The position numbers and the translations under genes are program-made. Below the pieces are notes generated by a model that saw nothing but the letters and a program-made list of their open reading frames with translations, was not told where the DNA came from and did no database searches. A DNA stretch of 64,000 bases, from contig NZ_CP062803.1 of assembly GCF_008801925.2 (NCBI RefSeq), positions 4,092,001-4,156,000 on the forward strand, given 5' to 3'. This DNA comes from Cupriavidus basilensis (lineage in GTDB: Bacteria > Pseudomonadota > Gammaproteobacteria > Burkholderiales > Burkholderiaceae). Every line of letters starts with the position of its first letter. Within the stretch, counting starts at the first letter, position 1. Positions 29,370 through 44,622 of this stretch are shown here, piece by piece.

Positions 29370-30158
29370 TCAATCGGCCAGCCTGGGAATGGCGGGCACG
29401 TTCTGCTCCGGCCCCATCGCCGAGTAGCCGCCGTCCACCGCATAGTCCGCGCCGGTGACAAAGCTGGCGTGGTCGGAACAGAGGAACAGGACAACCTGGG
29501 CCACTTCGTCGGGCTCGCCAACGCGGCCAAGGAGGTGGAAGTCCGCCGCCACGCGATCGGTACGCTCGCGGTTGCCACCGCTGACCTCGTCCATCAGCCG
29601 GCACCAGGTCCAGCCGGGAGAGACAGCGTTGACCCGGATGCCATCGGGCGCGAGATCCATCGCCATGCTGCGGGTAAGTTGCCGGATGGCAGCCTTGGAG
29701 GCCGGATAGAGCCAGCGGCCCGTCTGCCCCACATTGGCGGAAATACTGGTGAAGTTGACGATGGCGCCCCCGCCGCGCGCCCGCATGGCCGGGTGCACGG
29801 CCTGCGCCAGCATCACGCCGGAAACCACATTGACGTCCAGCGCCGCAAGCCAGTCGCGCCGTCCTGATTTGAAACCGTCGTCCAGATAGGTGCACGCCAG
29901 GTTGACCAGGTAGTCGACGCCACCGAAGTGCTGGCTCACCCGGGCAACCGCCGCGGCCACCTGGGCATCGTCGGTGATGTCTGTGTGGACGAACAAAGCC
30001 CGCTCGCCCAGCGCGGCAGCCGCCCGCTCGCCGCCGCCGGCATCGATGTCGAGAATGGCCACGCGCGTGCCGGCCTCGACGAAGGCGCTGGCCACCCCCA
30101 CGCCGATCAACGTGGCGCCACCACTGATGATGGCCACTTTGTCCCGCAGTCCTTTCAT
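29370..30158 (-). CDS. Short-chain dehydrogenase/reductase (SDR), IifB-like position
   Basis: This 262-residue classical SDR has the nucleotide-binding motif (ISGGATLIGVGVASAF, residues 9-24, a variant TGxxxGxG), the NAG-like region replaced by NLACTY, the catalytic serine in NFTSIS and YxxxK in YPASKAAI. ILDID after the second strand suggests NAD(H) rather than NADP(H). I chose the ATG at 30158, with AGGAG eight bases upstream. It lies between the hydrolase fusion and the monooxygenase, 68 bases before the latter. In indole pathways an SDR oxidises the indole dihydrodiol; that role here is inferred from context. Confidence 0.88.
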   Translation of the reverse strand: MKGLRDKVAIISGGATLIGVGVASAFVEAGTRVAILDIDAGGGERAAAALGERALFVHTDITDDAQVAAAVARVSQHFGGVDYLVNLACTYLDDGFKSGRRDWLAALDVNVVSGVMLAQAVHPAMRARGGGAIVNFTSISANVGQTGRWLYPASKAAIRQLTRSMAMDLAPDGIRVNAVSPGWTWCRLMDEVSGGNRERTDRVAADFHLLGRVGEPDEVAQVVLFLCSDHASFVTGADYAVDGGYSAMGPEQNVPAIPRLAD

Positions 30159-30278
30159 GACGCTGTCTCCTGGTTGTCTTGGCCGCTGCCCGGCTGCCTT
30201 GCGACGGCACTTGCCGGGTGCGGCCTTTTGCCCTTCAGTGATGCGTGGTGCTTGCACTTGCCCTAGGGGCCCTTACCC

Positions 30279-31508
30279 TTACTTGCCTTCGCTCTCCTGC
30301 CAGCGCGCCATCAGCGTGTTGGAGGGCAGCGTTTCGTCGAGCAGCTTGCGCGCGGTCTCCACACCTGCCACCGGCAGGCCGGCCGGATCGAGCATGCCGA
30401 TCTGCACCAGCACGCTCGCCTGGTCCCAGTAGATGTGCTCGTGGTACAGCTTGTCACCGCGGAACTTGACGATGGCGATGAGGGGGATTTCCACCCGCTT
30501 GCCAGTGGGCGCCACGCCAGGCAGCATCCAGTCGACCTCGCAGGTATGCGTGAAGCAAAACAGCATCTCGTCGACGATCTGGCTGGCGCCCACGGTGCGC
30601 GACAGCGGTATCAGGCAGGTATCGGGCGGATTGCTGTTGACGAAATGGTTCTGGTAGAAGCGCTTGAGCTGCCGGTAGCCGACGCCGCCAGTCATGGTCG
30701 GGATATGGTTCACGTAGGGTTCCGACACCATCGTCGCCATCGTGGCATCGACATCGCGGGTGGCGAACTCGTATTCGCAGTGCTTGTCCCAGAGGGCCGA
30801 GAAATCGTAGTGCGGCCCCATCTCTGCGCGCAGCGCGGCTATCGAGCGCTGATGCGCCATCAGCGCCGACGGGCGGTCGAAATGCTCGCCGCCGGTGCGC
30901 GCGAACGCGTGGTCCACGCCTGGATAAACGTACAACTCGATGCCGTCCTTGCCGCCCAAGGCTGCGCGGATCTTCGCTTGCGCCTCAGGTGGGCAGAAGC
31001 CGTCGCGCTCGGCCACATGCAGCACCAGCCGCCCCTGGATATTGGCCGCCTCGCCCAGCGCATGCTCGATGCCGACGCCGTAGTAGGCCACGGCACAGGC
31101 CACGCCATCCAGGCGGCAGGCTGCCAGGTAGGCGAGCTTTCCGCCGAGGCAAAAACCGAGCACTCCGGTCTGGCCCACGCATTCTGGACGGGCCCGCAGC
31201 GCGTCCAGCACCGCACCGACATCCTTGACGCCGAGGGCCTCATCGAAGCGCTGATACAAGCCCAGGGCGCGCTGAAAGTCCTCGCCGCGATCACCCAGTT
31301 CGATGCCGGGGGCGATACGCCAGAACAAGTCCGGCACCAGCACCGTGTAGCCCTCCTCGGCGTAGTAGTCCGCCACGGCGCGCATGGTGGCATTGACGCC
31401 GAAGATTTCCTGGCACAACACGATGCCGGGTCCCTTGCCCGATGCGGGCGTGGCAAGATAGGCGTTGAATGTGCCGTCGGCGGCGTGGATCTGGATAGTC
31501 TGGCCCAT
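30279..31508 (-). CDS. Dienelactone hydrolase fused to NTF2/SnoaL-like domain (IifA-like)
   Basis: This 409-residue protein has two parts. Residues 1 to about 235 are a dienelactone hydrolase: ILCQEIFG-type segment (IVLCQEIFGVN), nucleophile cysteine in VLGFCLGGKLA, and the acid/histidine pair in YPGVDHAFARTG. Residues of about 250-409 form an NTF2/SnoaL-like domain (YVNHIPTMTGGVGYRQLKRFY, then a beta-rich part). This fusion matches, from memory, the cofactor-independent IifA of indole catabolism, which turns 3-hydroxyindolin-2-one into anthranilate. It is the first gene of the minus-strand cluster, facing the AraC gene across 240 bases. A plain dienelactone hydrolase role is the alternative. 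Confidence 0.85.
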   Translation of the reverse strand: MGQTIQIHAADGTFNAYLATPASGKGPGIVLCQEIFGVNATMRAVADYYAEEGYTVLVPDLFWRIAPGIELGDRGEDFQRALGLYQRFDEALGVKDVGAVLDALRARPECVGQTGVLGFCLGGKLAYLAACRLDGVACAVAYYGVGIEHALGEAANIQGRLVLHVAERDGFCPPEAQAKIRAALGGKDGIELYVYPGVDHAFARTGGEHFDRPSALMAHQRSIAALRAEMGPHYDFSALWDKHCEYEFATRDVDATMATMVSEPYVNHIPTMTGGVGYRQLKRFYQNHFVNSNPPDTCLIPLSRTVGASQIVDEMLFCFTHTCEVDWMLPGVAPTGKRVEIPLIAIVKFRGDKLYHEHIYWDQASVLVQIGMLDPAGLPVAGVETARKLLDETLPSNTLMARWQESEGK

Positions 31509-31660
31509 GGGCTGCGCTCCTCTGTTTTTGGGGGGTTGGGGCTGCCGTGCTGGATTCCATCATGGGCGATCCGCACCGCAGCAAACTAGCCGCGGGCTGC
31601 AGCGGCTATCCGATTAGTGCAGGAAAATGCCGGCGCGGGCAAGGGGCGCAGGGGAGCGAT

Positions 31661-31672
31661 CCACTATAGTGG
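31661..31672. promoter_or_regulatory. Palindrome CCACTATAGTGG between cluster and regulator
   Basis: A perfect 12-base palindrome lies in the 240-base divergent gap between the hydrolase fusion and the AraC gene. It contains TATAGT, a possible -10 on either strand. It could be a regulator site or promoter core. AraC proteins usually bind direct repeats, so another factor may act here. Confidence 0.35.
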
Positions 31673-31748
31673 TGTGAAGGAATCCGCCCGCAGGCTGGCC
31701 GGGCCCAATGTACTAAGCGGCGCGCCAATGACGCCGAGGAGCGAGACA

Positions 31749-32753
31749 ATGCCTCAGCCCCCCGCGGCCACGGCCACCGAGCCGCTGGCACGCGCCCTGC
31801 TATCCGACCCCACCCGGCTGGTCTTCGCCTCGACCGACCAGGCCCAGACGCGCGCAGCGGTGGGTACGGTTTTCAAGCCGCACAAGCTCACCATCGGCGG
31901 CACGACGCTGGCTGCCCGCATGCATCATGCACCGCTTGGCGCGGTGTCGCTCAACCGGCTAGCCTACGGCGCCGAGGTCCAGATCGAGCCGGGGCCGCTT
32001 GATGATTTCCTGCTTGTGCAAATGCCGTTGGCAGGCCATGCCCAGATCCATTGCGGCCAGCAGCAGATCCTCTCCGACCGCGACATGGCCTCGGTGCTCA
32101 CGCCGAGTGATCCCGTGCGGATGCGCTGGAGCCACGACAGCGACCAGTTGATCGTGCGCGTGGAGCGCGGTGCGCTGGAGAGGGTATGCGCGGCGCACCT
32201 CGGCCATCGGTCACAGGCGCCGCTGCGCTTTGAGCTTGGGATGGGTTGGCGCCGCCTGGCGGCCTGGTATCAGCTGATGCACTACCTGGCGGACCTGCTG
32301 GCGCTGGCGCCGGACGCGGCGCGGCATCCGTTGACTGCCTGCCAGCTGGAGCAGCTGGTGATCGGCACGTTGTTGACAGTGCAGCCCCACAGCCTGGCGG
32401 AGGCGATGCGGGCACGGGGCAAACCGCTGGCGCCGCGCCACGTGAAGCAGGTCGAAGAGTACATCCATGCCCACGCGCAGGCACCACTAACCCCCACGCT
32501 GCTGGCGGAAATCGCTGGTGTGAGCCTGCGCGGGCTCTATGCGGGCTTTCGAGAGCACCGCGGCATCAGCCCGATGGCCTACCTGCGCGCGGTGCGGCTG
32601 GAGCGTGTCCGCCATGACCTGCTGAACGACCCGGCGATCGACTCGGTCACGGCCGCGGCCCTGCGCTGGGGCTTCGGCCATCTGGGGCGCTTTAGCGTGG
32701 AATACCGCAAGAGTTTCGGCGAACCGCCGGGGCAAACGCTGCGCCGGCGCTAG
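31749..32753 (+). CDS. AraC/XylS-family transcriptional regulator
   Basis: This 334-residue protein has an N-terminal effector domain of the AraC_binding_2 type (YGAEVQIEPGPLDDFLLVQMPLAG) and a C-terminal double helix-turn-helix from about residue 232 (LLAEIAGVSLRGLYAGFREHRGISPMAYLRAVRLERVR and WGFGHLGRFSVEYRKSFGEPP). I chose the ATG at 31749, which has AGGAG seven bases upstream. It is divergent from the catabolic cluster, and this class usually activates degradation genes when its aromatic substrate is present, so it is the likely activator (IifR-like). The gene ends 40 bases before the shared terminator. Confidence 0.9.
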   Translation: MPQPPAATATEPLARALLSDPTRLVFASTDQAQTRAAVGTVFKPHKLTIGGTTLAARMHHAPLGAVSLNRLAYGAEVQIEPGPLDDFLLVQMPLAGHAQIHCGQQQILSDRDMASVLTPSDPVRMRWSHDSDQLIVRVERGALERVCAAHLGHRSQAPLRFELGMGWRRLAAWYQLMHYLADLLALAPDAARHPLTACQLEQLVIGTLLTVQPHSLAEAMRARGKPLAPRHVKQVEEYIHAHAQAPLTPTLLAEIAGVSLRGLYAGFREHRGISPMAYLRAVRLERVRHDLLNDPAIDSVTAAALRWGFGHLGRFSVEYRKSFGEPPGQTLRRR

Positions 32754-32780
32754 TCCGCCTGGGCCGCATTCGTCGGGGTG

Positions 32781-32832
32781 GGAGCGCAAAAACAAAAACG
32801 GCGAACCGAAGTTCGCCGTTCTTGTTTGCGCA
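32781..32832 (-). terminator. Strong terminator after rpsJ, with convergent action
   Basis: AACGGCGAAC and GTTCGCCGTT form a perfect ten-pair stem (32797-32820) with a TTCG loop on the minus strand, followed by TTTGTTTTTG. The arms extend imperfectly to GCGCAAA. On the plus strand the tail CTTGTTT could also end the AraC transcript. It closes the rpsL-rpsJ operon 33 bases after the rpsJ stop. Confidence 0.93.
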
Positions 32833-32864
32833 AAACCGCTTGGAGCGGTCCTGTGCGGAATACC

Positions 32865-33173
32865 TTACACCTTGATTTCGACGTCGACGCCGGCCGGCAG
32901 GTCGAGCTTCATCAGTGCGTCAACGGTCTTGTCGGTAGGATCGACGATGTCCATCAGGCGCTGGTGAGTACGGATCTCGAACTGATCACGGCTCGTCTTG
33001 TTGACGTGCGGCGAACGCAGGATGTCGAAGCGCTGGATACGGGTCGGCAGGGGCACCGGGCCCTTGACGATCGCGCCAGTACGCTTGGCGGTATCCACGA
33101 TTTCGGCTGCCGACTGGTCGATCAGGCGATAGTCGAAAGCCTTCAGGCGGATACGGATCTTCTGGTTCTGCAT
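32865..33173 (-). CDS. rpsJ: 30S ribosomal protein S10 (NusE)
   Basis: This 102-residue protein is a small-subunit component and, with NusB, binds boxA in rRNA antitermination. [19 protein letters not shown] and [30 protein letters not shown] are diagnostic. It lies 94 bases after the tuf copy. Normally rplC follows; here a terminator follows instead, so rpsJ is the final gene of the str operon. Confidence 0.98.
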   Translation of the reverse strand: MQNQKIRIRLKAFDYRLIDQSAAEIVDTAKRTGAIVKGPVPLPTRIQRFDILRSPHVNKTSRDQFEIRTHQRLMDIVDPTDKTVDALMKLDLPAGVDVEIKV

Positions 33174-33267
33174 GATATTTCCTTAAAAGAGCGATGGGCG
33201 GCGTGCGCCCTGGAACATGGGAACAAGCCGACGGTATTGTACCGCCAGCCTGCTCCAGGAAGTTTGC

Positions 33268-34366
33268 TTAGTCGAGGATCTTTGCCACGACGCCGGCGCC
33301 GACGGTACGACCGCCTTCACGGATAGCGAAACGCAGGCCTTCTTCCATGGCGATCGGGGCAATCAGCTTGACCGTGATCGACACGTTGTCACCCGGCATG
33401 ACCATTTCCTTGTCCTTCGGCAGCTCGATCGAGCCGGTCACGTCGGTCGTACGGAAGTAGAACTGCGGGCGGTAGTTGTTGAAGAACGGGGTGTGGCGGC
33501 CGCCTTCGTCCTTCGACAAGATGTAGACCTCGCCGGTGAAGTGCGTGTGCGGCTTGATCGAACCCGGCTTGCACAGCACTTGGCCGCGCTCGACGTCTTC
33601 GCGCTTCGTGCCGCGCAGCAGCAGACCCACGTTGTCGCCAGCTTGACCTTGGTCCAGCAGCTTGCGGAACATTTCCACGCCGGTGCAGATGGTCTTGACC
33701 GTCGGCTTGATACCAACGATTTCGATTTCTTCACCAACCTTGATGATGCCGCGCTCGATACGACCGGTCACAACCGTGCCACGGCCCGAGATCGAGAACA
33801 CGTCTTCCACCGGCATCAGGAAGGTACCGTCGATGGCACGTTCCGGCGTCGGGATGTAGCTGTCCAGCTGTTCGGCCAGGGCCAGAATGGCTTGCTCGCC
33901 CAGTTCGCCCTTGTCGCCTTCCAGTGCCAGCTTGGCCGAACCCTTGATGATCGGGGTGTCGTCGCCGGGGAATTCGTACTTGGACAGGAGCTCGCGCACT
34001 TCCATTTCGACCAGCTCGAGCAGCTCGGCGTCGTCGACCATGTCGCACTTGTTCAGGAACACGATGATGTAAGGCACGCCAACCTGGCGGGCCAGCAGGA
34101 TGTGCGCGGCCATGCCGTCAGCAGCCGATCGTCGTGCGGGCCCGTGATCATGTTCTTCACATAGTCAGGTGGCCCGGGCATCAACGTGGGCCGTCGTAGA
34201 CGTGGGCGGTATTGCCGATTTCGTCGTACTTCTTGGCCGAACCGCCAAACTTGGCTGCCAGCACCGTGGCAATTGCTGCCGTCAGGGTGGTCTTGCCATG
34301 GTCAACGTGACCGATCGTGCCAACGTTCACGTGCGGCTTAGTCCGCGAGAACTTTTCCTTTGCCAT
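33268..34366 (-). pseudogene. tuf: Elongation factor Tu gene copy 1, scrambled in the GTPase domain
   Basis: Codons 1-50 (34366-34217) differ from the intact copy at 53087-54277 only at four silent positions, and the last 837 bases before the stop look identical by eye except for the stop codon (TAA instead of TGA). Between them, 112 bases (34105-34216) replace 204 bases of the intact copy, with several short gaps and local mismatches. The net loss of 92 bases breaks the frame and removes switch I, the DCPGHADY motif and the following helix. The region looks like a poorly built consensus, so an assembly error is likely; if real, this copy is dead and the other tuf carries the load. Confidence 0.85.
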
Positions 34367-34443
34367 TTTTCAGCTCCTAATCGAAACCAGTATGTCGTGT
34401 TCACAGTGCCGCCGCGCACAACGCGCGGCGGCGGATTTTTTAC

Positions 34444-36546
<2,103 letters not shown>

Positions 36547-36665
36547 TTTAATCCTCTATTCGTCCGTGAGACGCCGGCATCTCATTGCCAACGCCCGTAA
36601 CACAAACGGGCGAGCGTGTGAAAACACAGCCCGCCCGGCAACCAACGGCGTATAACTCGCGCGCT

Positions 36666-37136
36666 TTAGAAGCGGAAGTGCGAGAACGCCTTGTTGGCTT
36701 CGGCCATGCGGTGCACTTCGTCGCGCTTCTTCATCGCGCCGCCGCGGCCTTCCGCAGCTTCCAGCAACTCACCTGCCAGGCGCAGCGCCATCGACTTCTC
36801 GCTGCGTTTTTTCGCGGCCTCGCGCAACCAACGCATCGCCAATGCCAAACGACGCGACGGACGAACTTCGACCGGAACCTGATAGTTGGCGCCGCCCACG
36901 CGACGGCTCTTCACTTCGACCACCGGCTTCACGTTGTTGATCGCAACGGAAAACACTTCTACGGGGGCCTTGCCTGCCTTCTTTTCGATCTGGTCGAACG
37001 CGCCATAAACGATACGTTCGGCAACCGACTTCTTGCCGTCCAGCATCAGGACGTTCATGAACTTGGCAACTTCAACGTTACCGAACTTCGGATCGGGCAG
37101 GATATCCCGCTTGGGGACTTCACGACGACGTGGCAT
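36666..37136 (-). CDS. rpsG: 30S ribosomal protein S7
   Basis: This 156-residue protein organises the small-subunit head; in E. coli it also represses the str operon between rpsL and rps[40 protein letters not shown] and the tail [12 protein letters not shown] are diagnostic. I chose the ATG at 37136; a longer frame to 37196 lacks family support. The 226-base gap to rpsL is long enough for a regulatory structure. Confidence 0.98.
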   Translation of the reverse strand: MPRRREVPKRDILPDPKFGNVEVAKFMNVLMLDGKKSVAERIVYGAFDQIEKKAGKAPVEVFSVAINNVKPVVEVKSRRVGGANYQVPVEVRPSRRLALAMRWLREAAKKRSEKSMALRLAGELLEAAEGRGGAMKKRDEVHRMAEANKAFSHFRF

Positions 37137-37362
37137 CTTCTTTCCTTTAGATTCAGTTGAGAGCGCGGCAATGATTTCCCGCTCTCCGGCCACCAACTAG
37201 CTTGCCTTCCATCGAGGCAAATTCGCCGGGTGACCACTTACTCGACGGCACGGCGCATAAACGCTCCGTTGTACCGCCGCCTGGTGACAGCACCATGACG
37301 CAACCGCCACAGGCCATCGTTTGTTGCTTTGGGCGTTGTGCCCGGCTTGCCTGGCGTTAGCC

Positions 37363-37740
37363 TTAAGCAGCCTTCGGACGCTTCGCGCCGTACTTCGAAC
37401 GTGCCTGGCGACGATCCTTCACGCCTTGCAAGTCCAGCGAGCCACGGACGATGTGGTAACGCACACCCGGCAAGTCCTTCACACGGCCGCCGCGGATCAG
37501 CACGACCGAGTGTTCTTGCAGGTTGTGGCCTTCACCGCCGATGTACGAGATGACCTCGAAACCGTTGGTCAGGCGCACCTTGGCGACCTTACGCAGTGCC
37601 GAGTTCGGCTTCTTCGGCGTCGTGGTGTACACACGGGTGCACACGCCGCGACGCTGGGGGCAGTTCTCAAGCGCCGGGCTCTTGCTCTTGACGACTTCAG
37701 AGACACGCGGCTTGCGAACCAGTTGGTTGATAGTTGGCAT
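37363..37740 (-). CDS. rpsL: 30S ribosomal protein S12
   Basis: This 125-residue protein controls decoding accuracy. [29 protein letters not shown] and [17 protein letters not shown] are diagnostic. The lysines commonly changed in streptomycin-resistant mutants (in TPKKPNS and GRVKDLP) are in the wild-type state, so S12-based resistance is not predicted. It is the first gene of the str operon. Confidence 0.98.
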   Translation of the reverse strand: MPTINQLVRKPRVSEVVKSKSPALENCPQRRGVCTRVYTTTPKKPNSALRKVAKVRLTNGFEVISYIGGEGHNLQEHSVVLIRGGRVKDLPGVRYHIVRGSLDLQGVKDRRQARSKYGAKRPKAA

Positions 37741-38095
37741 TGTTCAATCCAGCTTGGTTTTACGGAAAAACACCCCTGGGGCCACAAGCAATGGGCCGAA
37801 GAGGCAACGACGGGTTTTGGGCGGGAAAAGTGAGCGAGCGCTCTTGAGACGGACCTGTGGAGGAACAGACTGGCCAAAGAGCGCGAGCTCGCCTGGGATC
37901 CCGCTGCGACCACACCACCAGAGCATCACACGATCCCCTGGCGGGCTTGCCGATTGCGAACCGAGGGCCACAATTGCGACAGGCGAGCGAAATCCAAAGC
38001 CAAAAACTCGAATCTGACATGCTAGCAGCGACTACGTAAACCGTCAAGCAGCTTCTGACAGAAGCATGCTGCTCGGCTTGGGTCCGCGCAGTGCC
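37741..38095 (-). other. 355-base leader and promoter region of the str operon
   Basis: The gap between recQ and rpsL holds the str promoter at 38019-38047 and an untranslated leader of about 270 bases. A short inverted repeat (GCTTCTG/CAGAAGC near 38050-38065) lies between the recQ stop and the promoter. No coding frame is supported. Confidence 0.6.
38019..38047 (-). promoter_or_regulatory. Sigma-70 promoter of the str operon
   Basis: On the minus strand TTGACG and TAGCAT are separated by exactly 17 bases, about 280 bases before rpsL. It should drive rpsL-rpsG-fusA-tuf-rpsJ. Confidence 0.75.
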
Positions 38096-39961
38096 TCAAA
38101 AGTCCTCCACGGCGCCCAGCGCTTCCAGGATGGCATCGCCGTAGCGCTCCAGCTTGGCGGCGCCGATGCCGGGGACTTCAGCCATTGCCGTCAACGAATC
38201 CGGCGCGCTGCGTGCCAGTTCGGCCAGCGTGGCGTCATGGAAGATCACATAGGCCGGCACACCGTGCTCGCGTGCCGTCTCGGTGCGCCACTTGCGCAGC
38301 GCCTCCCAGTTGGCCAATGCCTCGGCGTCCATGCCGGCGGTATGGTCGGTACGTGTGCCGGCGGAGCCGCGCGTGCCACGCTCGCCGCTCTTGGCTGGCT
38401 TGCTGGCCTGGCGGCGCAGGGTGATCGGCATCTCGCCCTTGAGCACTGCGCGGGCAGCGTCGCCCAGCAGCAAGGCGCCGTGGCCGCCATGGTCGATCAC
38501 CAGCAGGCCGTGGGCGATCAACTGACGGAAGATGGCGTGCCACTCAGAGACCGAACGGTCCGCGCCGATGCCAAACGTGGAGACCTTGTCGTGGCCCCAT
38601 TGACGGATTTTTTCCGACGCGTTGCCGCGCAGCACGTCGACCATATGGGTCGCGCCGAAATGAACGCGGCTGGCCTGCGCCGTACGGTAGACACATGACA
38701 GCGCCATCTGCGCTTCACGTGTGCCATCCCAGGTAGCGGGCGGCTCCAGGCAGGTGTCGCAGTTACCGCAGGGTTCGCTGGCTTCGTCGAAATAGCCAAG
38801 GATGCGCACGCGGCGGCAGCCGGCCGTCTCGCACAGCCCGAGCAGTGCATCGAGCTTGGCGGACGAGACGCGCTTGTGCGCATCGTCCGCCTCGGACTCG
38901 TCGATCATGCGCTTTTGCTGGACCACGTCGCCGAGGCCGTAGGCCATCCAGGCGTTGGCCGGCAGCCCGTCGCGGCCGGCGCGGCCGGTTTCCTGATAGT
39001 AGCCTTCCATGCTCTTGGGCAAGTCCAGGTGCGCCACAAAGCGCACGTCCGGCTTGTCGATGCCCATGCCAAAAGCGATGGTGGCCACCATGATCACGCC
39101 CTCTTCCTCGCGGAAACGGGCCTGGTGGTGCTGGCGCACGCCCGCATCCATACCGGCGTGGTACGCCAGCGCGTTGAGGCCCTGGGCGCTGAGGTAGCTG
39201 GCGGTGTCCTCCACCTTCTTGCGCGACAAGCAATAGACGATGCCGCTGTCGTGCGTGCCGTCCGCGGCCAGGTGCTCGGCCTTGATAAAGGCCAGCAACT
39301 GCTGGCGCGCATTGTCCTTCTCGACGATGCGATAACGGATATTGGGGCGGTCGAAGCTGGAGACGAAGACGCGGGCGTCGTGCAGCGCGAGGCGCTCCAC
39401 GATTTCCTCGCGCGTGACGGAATCCGCGGTGGCCGTCAGGGCAATGCGCGGCACATCCGGGAAGCGCTCGTGCAGTACCGATAGCTGGATGTACTCGGGT
39501 CGGAAGTCATGGCCCCACTGCGAGACGCAATGCGCCTCGTCGATGGCGAACACGCCGATACGGGTACGCTGGAGCAGGTCCTGGAAGCGCGGCGTCATCA
39601 GCCGCTCGGGCGCCACATAGAGGATTTCCAGCCGGCCGGCGAGCAGATCACGCTCCACCGCGGAGGCCTCGGCCCCGCTGAGCGTCGAGTTCAGCACTGC
39701 CGCGCGCACGCCCGCCTCGGACAGCGCCGCGACCTGGTCCTGCATCAGCGCGATCAAGGGCGACACCACGATGCCGGTGCCCTGCCCGGCCCGCTGCCGC
39801 AGCAGCGCGGGAATCTGGTAGCACAACGACTTGCCGCCGCCGGTCGGCATCAGGACCAGGCAATCACCGCCATCGGCCACATGGTCGATGATCTCCCCCT
39901 GCCGGCCGCGGAAGGCGTGGTAGCCAAAAACATCCTTGAGAATCGCCAGGGCGCGCGACAT
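38096..39961 (-). CDS. recQ: ATP-dependent DNA helicase RecQ
   Basis: This 621-residue 3'-5' helicase acts in recombination repair and fork processing. Helicase motifs: [12 protein letters not shown] (motif 0), [17 protein letters not shown] (Walker A), [19 protein letters not shown] (Walker B) and [27 protein letters not shown] (motifs V/VI). The zinc module is seen in [10 protein letters not shown] and CGNCDTC, then the winged helix. An HRDC domain is at about residues 540-615 ([22 protein letters not shown]). It lies between rpoC and rpsL, with its own unit implied by a terminator upstream. Confidence 0.97.
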   Translation of the reverse strand: MSRALAILKDVFGYHAFRGRQGEIIDHVADGGDCLVLMPTGGGKSLCYQIPALLRQRAGQGTGIVVSPLIALMQDQVAALSEAGVRAAVLNSTLSGAEASAVERDLLAGRLEILYVAPERLMTPRFQDLLQRTRIGVFAIDEAHCVSQWGHDFRPEYIQLSVLHERFPDVPRIALTATADSVTREEIVERLALHDARVFVSSFDRPNIRYRIVEKDNARQQLLAFIKAEHLAADGTHDSGIVYCLSRKKVEDTASYLSAQGLNALAYHAGMDAGVRQHHQARFREEEGVIMVATIAFGMGIDKPDVRFVAHLDLPKSMEGYYQETGRAGRDGLPANAWMAYGLGDVVQQKRMIDESEADDAHKRVSSAKLDALLGLCETAGCRRVRILGYFDEASEPCGNCDTCLEPPATWDGTREAQMALSCVYRTAQASRVHFGATHMVDVLRGNASEKIRQWGHDKVSTFGIGADRSVSEWHAIFRQLIAHGLLVIDHGGHGALLLGDAARAVLKGEMPITLRRQASKPAKSGERGTRGSAGTRTDHTAGMDAEALANWEALRKWRTETAREHGVPAYVIFHDATLAELARSAPDSLTAMAEVPGIGAAKLERYGDAILEALGAVEDF

Positions 39962-40173
39962 AGCAACAGCTTAAAAAAGGGGTGGGACCGCGAAAGGCGT
40001 AACCATACCACCAAGGGCGCGGCTAACTACTTCGGCCTGTAACGAATGTTCCCGGATTTCTTTCGTCTGGCGGCGCATGGAGCACGGGTCCGTCCCCCTG
40101 CGGCAACACATAAACACAACGAATAAAAATGACCGATAAACACCGAGATAAATAAAACTGGCGATATAGCTAC

Positions 40174-40207
40174 AGGCAAAAAAAACCCGGCCACCAGGGC
40201 CGGGCTT
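40174..40207 (-). terminator. Terminator after rpoC
   Basis: On the minus strand AGCCCGGCC and GGCCGGGTT form a stem with a five-base loop, followed by eight T residues. It lies about 40 bases after the rpoC stop and closes the rpoBC transcript before recQ. Confidence 0.92.
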
Positions 40208-40244
40208 CTTCATGCTGCTTGCTTGCAGGCTCAGGCTGGCAGTC

Positions 40245-44489
<4,245 letters not shown>

Positions 44490-44622
44490 TGCAACTCCTT
44501 GTTTCGCCGCCAGCCCGACAGCATGTCGGGCCCGCGGCATTCATCCTGTGGGAAAACCGTAGCGGGCATTCGGCGGTAGGCGGGCCATTCACGGCCGGCC
44601 TACCGCGCACTCTCGATCCAAA

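Noticed and set aside
29311..30210. Alternative minus-strand frame overlapping the SDR gene
   Set aside because: Arg/Gly-rich out-of-frame reading; the SDR frame carries the real motifs and ribosome binding site.
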